Shown here in pieces: positions 52,501 to 61,500 of a DNA stretch of 64,000 nt (positions are counted from its first letter, which is position 1; every line of letters starts with the position of its first letter). The translations under genes were made by a program, and so were the position numbers. The notes under the pieces were generated by a model. That model ran no database searches and had not been told where the DNA came from. It worked only from the letters and a program-made list of their open reading frames with translations. This stretch comes from Ischnura elegans (lineage: Eukaryota; Arthropoda; Insecta; Odonata; Coenagrionidae): positions 76,979,992 to 77,043,991 of the forward strand of contig NC_060253.1 in the NCBI RefSeq assembly GCF_921293095.1, written 5' to 3'.

Positions 52501-55500
52501 GGGCGGAAGGGCCGCCTCCCGGCCGCCCCCAGCCACAGCTCCACCCCCCCCACCCTCGAACACCTCACTCTCCGAGAACTCTAGCCAAACATGGCGGCCC
52601 GCTGTGACAGGATGCAATCAGAGGTATGTCAAGTATTTAATATGAAACATTATCGAACGGCAAGCTGCATGGATTTCAGTTTGTCGCTCGATAACAAAAG
52701 TAATAAACTCCTGAATCATTATTTTTAACCACTACGCTTAAACTTAAGGTTTTTTTCATCTAGGTTCGTTGGGTGATATTTTTCAATCTACACCAATTTA
52801 CCAACGCTTTGATTCATTGAATATCTATATATTCTTTGATTATTGATTCATTTATCATTCATCATAAATATTATGGGGCAGAGTGACAGGGATCAGGCGA
52901 TAATTTCATCATATCCTTTATGAAACCTATATTAACAAAGTTTAACCGTAAATTGGTATAGTTTGAATTATAATACTCATAAAAGATACATTAATATTTT
53001 CAAAATCCAAATGAAAAAATTGTAAAAAAACGATAAAATCACCAGTTTTTCGTAAATTAAGCGTTTCGTGATATTTACGTCGGATAAAAAAAACTTAAAA
53101 TGACATTCTTTGACAATACTCAAGCGTTAAAAGTCATTTTACGGCATATTTCAACAAGCTGTCAAAGTTTAAAATAAATTTTCCTTATTTCATGCCTCAT
53201 TATTGATTTCAAATTTTTTCAACTTGTAACGCAATAATTTTAATTGAAAATATGCATTTCTCACATCTTTTTAACTTAAAGCATATTAATCGAACTTAAA
53301 ACATTTTTCACTCTCTTGAGACGCAAAACACACGAACATAATTTTTCAGGGAGGCTGCTTATGCAACCGTCGGTTACTAAATTCTTCGGTCGGGAAATTT
53401 AAACAGGAGTGTACGTAACTGTCTGTCTTAAAATGCAACTTCAGGCTTTAGTTTGTGACACCTCTCCATATTGGAAATAAAGAAATAAAACTTAGTAAGG
53501 TTCACGATTATTTTAATATGGGCACGACCCAGGTTTCGTAAAGTGTATACCTGACTGTTTGGGGAGTGCGTCTCCCGCCGCATATTTGAATGTGTTGGTG
53601 CGGTTGGCCGGCGGGCCGTTCCTGGGCGCTGAGTGCGGGAGGGTGGACTTCCTTTTTTTTGCTTGGCAGTCTACAGTCCGCTCTCGAAGGGACAGTACGG
53701 AAGAGAGAGTGCGGAAAGAAGAAAGAAAGTGTGAACATTTCTGTATCTGTCGCGAATAAATCATCTGGCCACTGAACAAATGGTCCTTCGGGCCGGATAC
53801 CTGTTTATTCGCGACTGTGTGATAAGTACTGCATGAGGCTACAATTGCAGAGGAACAATTGTGAATTACAGTGAGCATTACACTGCCATTCTACCGGGGA
53901 GGTGCCTGTGAACTTCGTGCCGTCGCTCCGTCACGCCGCAGTGAGTTAACCCATACCCAAACTTTTGGATGGTGGACTGTGTACATCACCCCTCCCACTG
54001 GCTCCCTATCCTCCCTCCTCTCGCAAAAGCCCCTACTCCTCTTCCCCGCGTATGAGCGTGCTATACTTCCCCTCACCTCGCTGTCTGTCTCTCCCCTCTC
54101 TTCTCCCACTGACTCCCTATCCTCCCTCCGCTCGCGAAATCAGCTGTGCGCTGCTCGCCCTGGTTTGCGAAGTTTCTTACGGGGCTGTTACTCGTCTGTT
54201 TTGCGCACTTTTTGAGGCGCAAAGTACTTTAATAGTTTACTTTCCCACATCTTCGTCTTGAGCATTACTTCAATACCGGCTACCCGTTAGGATCCTAGTA
54301 AACATTATGTCTATGACGACGAAGCAACTGATTGCGCAGCAGGAACAACGGGATCGTGCAATTACTAGGTTAGTGCCGAATTTAAAGAAGAATGGCGCTG
54401 CAAATATCACTAAGGAAGCCATTCAGAGTAGAATCGACTCACTTCAGCAGTATTGGAACGATTACACTTCCACGTACTTTGAGCTGGTGACGCGGGAAGA
54501 CGTGTCGAAGGAGCGTTATTTAGTGGATGGACAATATGAGAAGACGGAGGAGATTTATTATGATACGTGCGCTGAACTAAAAGCCATGCTCGCCCAGTTA
54601 CCTGATGTACCTACGACATCATCTGGACAAGGTGGAGCTGATCAGGCCGATCTCGCTAATTTCCAACTTCCCGTTCAGCTTCCGAGAACAACGTTGCCGA
54701 GCTTTTCGGGTACATTTGCGGATTGGGAATCGTTCTGCGATCTATTTACAGCAATAGTGGACGGAGAACATCGATTTTCTCCTGCTACAAAGTTGCAATA
54801 TTTAAAGATGTGCCTAAAGGATTCTGCAGCGGAGTTTGTAAAAAACATCTCTGTTACGGACGCCAACTACAAACCGACCTGGGAGGCCCTGAAAGCCAGG
54901 TACAGTAATCCACGACTGTGCTTGCACACTCATCTGTCTACTCTAATGAATTTGCCAAAGATGATGAAAGAGTCAGCATCGGAATTGCGGACGTTAGTTG
55001 ACCGAACGATTCAGGTGGTTCGAGCGCTAGAGAACCTGGGTCGTCCAGTGGCAACATGGGACGACTGGCTTGTCTTCATCACGGCTCAGCGTTTGGATAA
55101 AGAATCGCGAAAGTCATGGGAGTCGCACCTGACCACCAAGGACCGGTTGAGTAATCTCACACCAAATAGTGAAGCGAATCCAAACTTATTTCCCAGTTTT
55201 AGGGAGCTCGTAGAGTTTCTCGAGGGTCGTATCCGTGCCTTAGAGATGATAGCTCCTCTTACGAGTTGGGACAAAGGAAGTAACACGACGCCCAAATTTT
55301 CCTCGTCTGGGGCGAAGTCTTTTCACGTTGAGACTAAGCGACTATCTTCCACAAGCACCCGTAATTGCCCTATATGCTCAATGGACCACTATATAGCCGT
55401 CTGCTCCGGTTTCCTAGAAAAGACTCCTGTTGAACAAAGAGATGAGGCTCGAAAATTGCACCTCTGCTTCAACTGTCTGGGTCGTCATCGCTTCAAGGAG

Positions 55501-58500
55501 TGTAAGTCTGTTAAGCGCTGTGTCACTTGTCGTGGACGACATCATTCTTTGTTACATACAGTAACGGTTGGCAACGATGTGTGTTCTGCTAAAGATACTG
55601 AGGCTGAACCTCAATTAAAGCCTCCTGTTGAGGCAAATGGCATAGTAGTCAACACACTCACGGCCAACTTGGCTGCTCCAATCCACTCCGTAATTCTTGC
55701 TACGGCTCAGGTACTGGTCACGGGTCCTCGAGGGGTCCAAGTAAAAGGGCGCTGTTAGACAACGGCTCCGAAGTATCCTTCATTACCGAGGCCTTAGCAC
55801 AGCTTCTTCATTTACCCCGCCAGCGAACGCAGATTCCTCTGTCAGGAATCGGCGCAGCTGAGGCTGGCACTGCACTGAACATCGTTCAACTCTCACTGTA
55901 TTCCGTTTATTCGCCATCTTTCTGCCTTGAAGTTAAGGCATTAGTACTACCGCGGCTCACGAATCAACTACCTACAAGAGAGATAATTGAGACAGATTTG
56001 TCTTTGTTCTCCAATCTGCAGATGGCTGACCCATTATTTTATAAGCCTGAGAACATCGACCTCATCCTTGGTGGAGATGTCTACGGATTATTACTACGCC
56101 AAGGCCTGCAAAGATTCCCTCACCGACAGATCATCGCTCAGAACACTGCTCTTGGATGGGTCATCTCGGGACCAACTGTAGGTAGCGAGTCACGGCGGGC
56201 GGGATCCACTCCAAGACGGTCTCTCGTCTCATTGCATTGCGAGGCTGTACAGAATCTGCTGGATGATCTTCAGCGATTTTGGGAAGTAGAAGAAGTTCCT
56301 CCCTCCACGAGAACTTTGCGCCCCGAGGATGAGCGATGTGAGCAGCACTTCAAGGATACTCACTCTCGTGGGTCGGACGGGAGATACATCGTTCAGCTTC
56401 CAATCGTATCAGAGCTTCCTGTAACTGTAGACGAGACTCGTCGAACGTCTCTTAGTTCACTTGCGTCGACTGAGCAACGATTCGTTCGGGAGCCCGAGAT
56501 AGCCGCTGCCTACCGAGACTTCATGAAGGTTTATGAGGAACTTGGGCACATGGTAAAGGTTCCAACTTCCGATTCTCAGATAAAGCGGGCTTGGTACCTA
56601 CCTCATCATGCTGTCGTTCATACCCTATCGTTGAAGCTCCGAGTTGTGTTTGATGCGTCTCGCCGTACTTCACAGCACTACTGTCTGAACGATTTTCTTC
56701 TATCTGGTCCTCCTCTGCAAAAGGACCTCGGGCTGGTACTAATCAACTGGCGACGTCACCGCTTCGTATTTACCGCTGATATTGTAAAGATGTTTCGTCA
56801 GATATGGGTACATCCTGCTGATCAGGACCTGCAAAGGATTGTCTGGCGACCGCATCCTGACACCCCAGCGGTGGAGTACCGGCTCACCACGGTCACATAT
56901 GGCACAGCCTGCGCACCATTTCTGGCGATGTGTTCCCTTCTTCAACTCGCCGAAGATGAGGAGCACCGGTTTCCTCTCGGAGCTGCCTGCCTTCGCAAGG
57001 ATTCATACGTCGATGACATCTTCTCGGGAGCAGATGAATTACTCATGGCTCAAAGGATCGCCACGCAACTTGTGAAACTGCTGGCCTGTGCAGGAATAGA
57101 ACTCGACAAATGGGCTGTCAACCATCCAGCTCTTCTGCAACGACGTGCCTCACAGCGTCGTGAATGTGAGCAGGAAAAATCTATTGACTCAAAGGAGCCT
57201 ATAAAAACTCTTGGCCTTATATGGGAGCCAACAGCTGACCTGTTTGGATTTAACCTGCGAGTAACAGAAATCCACACTATGGCTCTCACTAAAAGGACGG
57301 TGCTCTCCAAGATGACGCGTCTCTTTGACCCACTGGGCTGGGTCGCTCCAGTCACTGTCGTCGCAAAAATACTCATGCAAGATATGTGGATTTTAAAGAT
57401 AGGTTGGGATACACCATTACCTACGGATATTAAGGTTCGATGGACTAACTATTTCAATGCAATTCCTAGACTTTCGAAGCTGCGAATTGATCGTTGGCTG
57501 CAAACGACGCCGACCTCAAGATGCGAGCTTCACGGCTTTGCAGACGCATCGGAGAGAGCATACGCTGCAGCAATTTATCTACGTGTACTTGACGACGCAA
57601 ATCAATGTCGAGTATTTCTTCTCGCCGCAAAATCCAAGGTTACCCCTGTTAAAACTATAACAATACCAAAGTTGGAGCTTTGCGGAGCCGCACTTCTTGT
57701 TCGTTTGGTCAATCATTTGCAGAAAATAAAAGCATTCTCGTCGCTACCAGTCTTCGCGTGGTCGGACAGCCAGGTAACTCTCGCCTGGCTGCGAAAGCAT
57801 CCTAGTTCTTGGAAAACCTTCATTGCAAATAGGGTGTCATTTATACAAACTGAGCTGCCTTCTGCTGTGTGGCAGTACGTATCTTCAGAGCAGAATCCAG
57901 CTGACCTCCCAAGTCGAGGCATAGACCCTGATGCTCTTATAAATTCATCTCTATGGTGGCGAGGACCAGAATGGCTGCTATCTACCCAGGAAAATTGGCC
58001 AAGACAACCTGAACCTGTCATTGTTCCTCAACTATTCGTCGTTCAAGCTGCAGAAGAGAATGCAATATTGAAACGGTTCTCTTCGATAACCAGGCTGATT
58101 AGAGTTATGGCCTACTGCCTAAGATTCATTGCACGCTGTCAACGATCACGGATTCCTAATACCAACTTTCTGTCAACTAGCGAGCTCGCTGCCGCTCGTT
58201 GCAAGGTGCTCCAGCTAGCACAATCGTTTGCCTTTTCTGAGGAATTGAAATTACTACGAGCGGGCAAGCCTCTGCCCAGGCGTAATCCGCTATGGGGCCT
58301 GAAGCCTTTTCTGGACGAAAACGGTATTCTTCGTGTAGGGGGTCGTCTAAAAAATTCCACTCTTTCATTTTCTGCTAAACACCCATCCATCCTTCCTAAA
58401 AGATCCCATCTAAGTCAACTTTTAGTCCAATTTGCTCACCTTTCCTCGCTTCACGGCGGACCTACCCTTACCCTCAATATTTTACGGAGCCAGACTTGGA

Positions 58501-61500
58501 TACTGGGGGACGTGGCACTTGTTAAAAAACTCACGCGGCAGTGTATGATATGTCATCGTGCAAAACCACGCTTCGGCTATCAGCTGATGAGCGACCTTCC
58601 TGCAGAGCGGACGACACCAGCACGCCCCTTCAGTGTAGCTGGACTCGACTACGCAGGCCCATTTTACCTGCGCACTACCAAAGGCAGAGGACATCGCTCA
58701 TACAAGGGCTATGTAGCACTGTTCGTGTGTTTTGCTACACGAGCAATTCATCTGGAAGCCGTCAGCGACCTCACAACTCACTCGTTCCTGGCTGCCTATC
58801 GACGCTTTGCTGGACGTCGAGGTGTTTGCCGCACGCTATACAGCGACAATGCAACCACTTTCCAAGGGGCCGCCAAGGAACTGCGGAGGATGTTCGGCGC
58901 AGCTTCGGATTTCTACGCCGAAGTTGCTTCAGTCCTGGCCAATGATGGAACAAGTTGGTCTTTCATACCACCGAATTCTCCACATTTTGGTGGTCTATGG
59001 GAGGCTGGGGTAAAGTCAACGAAACATCACCTTCTCAGAGTAGTTGGTGAACATACCCTCACGTTTGAAGAGTTCTCAACAGTTCTCATTCAAATTGAGG
59101 CCTGTCTCAACTCCCGACCTCTCCATCTATTGTCCTCTGATCCAGATGACCTAAATGCTCTGACCCCAGCCCACTTTTTAATTGGTGGTACTTTGTTTCC
59201 AATTCCAGAACCTGAGTGTCCCAATATTTCAGGTAATTGCTTATCCAGATGGCGTCTTCTTCAACGGCTGCAGCTGAACTTTTGGAAACGCTGGTCACGA
59301 GAGTACCTTCACCACCTGCAGCAGAGGACCAAATGGCGTGATCCAAAGGAAAACTTCACTGTAGGACAGCTCGTGATCTTCCGAGACGACCGCTACCCAC
59401 CTTCCAAGTGGCCATTGGGCCGCATAACCGAGGTTCATCCTGGATCGGATGGATTAGTTCGCGTGGTAACAGTGAAAATGGCGAATACCACGCTGCAACG
59501 TCCGATCGTGAGACTCAGTCCGCTGCCAATGCCAGCGGGACAGTAGCCGTGATACCGGCCGATCATGGCGGGCGGACTGCTCCCTGTGCACTGCAGACAA
59601 TTCTTTCGTCCTTCAGACGAGGCGGGCGGAATGTTTGGGGAGTGCGTCTCCCGCCGCATATTTGAATGTGTTGGTACGGTTGGCCGGCGGGCCGTTCCTG
59701 GGCGCTGAGTGCGGGAGGGTGGACTTCCTTTTTTTTGCTTGGCAGTCTACAGTCCGCTCTCGAAGGGACAGTACGGAAGAGAGAGTGCGGAAAGAAGAAA
59801 GAAAGTGTGAACATTTCTGTATCTGTCGCGAATAAATCATCTGGCCACTGAACACTGACGATGTAAGCACGTTACGAAACCCAGGTCGTGCCCATATTAA
59901 AATAATAGTGAACCTTACAAAGCATTATTTCTTTATTTCCAATGTCTTAAAATGCGCTCAATTACAGCTTCCAAATACTCACATTGCGATTGAAATTTTT
60001 AACAACGATGTCGTCACAGTTAAATCCTTTAAAAGAAAATCACTGATTTAAAAAAAAAAAATAAATTCCCTTTTCTGAGTAGCAAGTCATTCTACACTCA
60101 GAAAGAGGACACATGTATTTTATTGCGAAAGAAGCGAGGTTTCATTCTACCAATACACCATTAATCTGGCTTCCACCTCTCCCACAGCCATCCATAAGCA
60201 ATCTCACACACTCCTGACCTCCTCGGAGCTACACACGCGAGGGGAAAATTATAAGATGGATGATATATGGGCGAAGACGGTTTTCAGCTTTCCAAAAGGG
60301 TCAGCGGCCATGACCTAACGCATTGTGTGCCAAACCTCTCCCGTTCAAGGGTCGGGAACCTTTGCATTGTCGCGTGCCTCCGGTGATTTTCCAGATAGCG
60401 ACCCTCCATTAACACATGCGACCACCTTGATTTAATGCTCTCGAGGAGAATATTGGCTAAAGCAACCTCCTCCGCTAATGAGATAGCATCGTCTGAGCGT
60501 GTGCTTCAATGTTGGATGAATGGATTCTTGGACGCACTTTGACACATATTAGGAACCCTCAATCATATAGAAAAATCAATAAATCATGAAATTACATATA
60601 TAATTACAATATTAATGATTACTTCATATATTTTTCAGCCCTAGACATTGAAAATTTTCAACTGTACTCTAATATTTGTTTTATTTACTCTCGGTCTGTA
60701 TCCCCAGAGAAATAAAGTTATTTTAAATAAATACTTCAAGAAGATGAGGTGTATAAAAATAAAATATCCCAGGTTTGGCACACACATTAAAAGGCACAAT
60801 TAAAGAAAAAAAGACTCACAAAACTAAATACATTTTCGGTGGCACCTACTACTTTCCTCAGAGTTAGGAAAAAGACTGTTGGTAAATACCTCCTCCTATC
60901 TCCTTCATCCTTTACCAAGAGTCTTTATCTAACTCCGAGGATGGTGGTAGGTGCCACGGAAAATTTATTTAGGTATGTGAGTCTTTTTATCTTTAATTGT
61001 GTCTTCTACTGTGTGTGTTTTTCTTGGTCTTCTACTGTGGAATATTTTTGTTTTATTTTAAATAAACGTATTTAAAACGCAGAAATATTAACTCTTCAGT
61101 TTTATGCTTTTGTTTTTGTAACTTTTTATAGCAACGAACATATTTTGGCATGGATTTTTCCTGACCAATTAAATAGTTAATGTTCCATTAATTTAAAGAG
61201 CATAGGTGGTACCAGTGATCAATTTCGAAGACTTATCAGATGAGTTTTTTTTCCTCATTTAAGGTGCTCAATCTACACTTGTGAACTGTCTCATAAAGAA
61301 ATAAAAAGTCAGTAAATTTAGGATTCGAGTGTTTATGTAAGAGTATAAGCAAGAAAATAATCGTCTCTCTATTTAAAGTAATATTTCATTTTTCAAAAAT
61401 TTTTGTTTTTGATAAAATATACGGATTTCATAGATTCTTTGATGTTCCTTCACCTTCAACCATAGTATTTTTTGTGTTGACGACGTTCTGAAACAAGTTA

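Larger units (their letters stand above)
53556..59854 (+). mobile_element. BEL/Pao LTR retrotransposon (6.3 kb), nearly intact
   Basis: Structure in order: 5' LTR (53556-53778), primer-binding site (53781-53799), leader, gag frame (54307-55758), pol frame (about 55743-59546), polypurine tract (about 59616-59631), 3' LTR (59632-59854). The protease-RT-RNaseH-integrase order, the Gag N-terminal region and the pol C-terminal domain are those of BEL/Pao. The LTRs differ at one position in 223 and the CTGAC duplication is exact, so insertion was recent. It lies antisense to the host receptor gene, inside an intron. Gag and pol are one base out of register at their junction, so this copy is either dependent on frameshifting or carries a small indel. 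No env-like frame. Confidence 0.93.

Noticed and set aside
53559-54261. Short open frames in the 5' LTR and leader
   Set aside because: The same frames recur in the 3' LTR because the LTRs are identical. They match no protein and cross regulatory sequence.
57050-57376. Minus-strand open frames inside pol
   Set aside because: Shadows of the pol frame; no independent motif.
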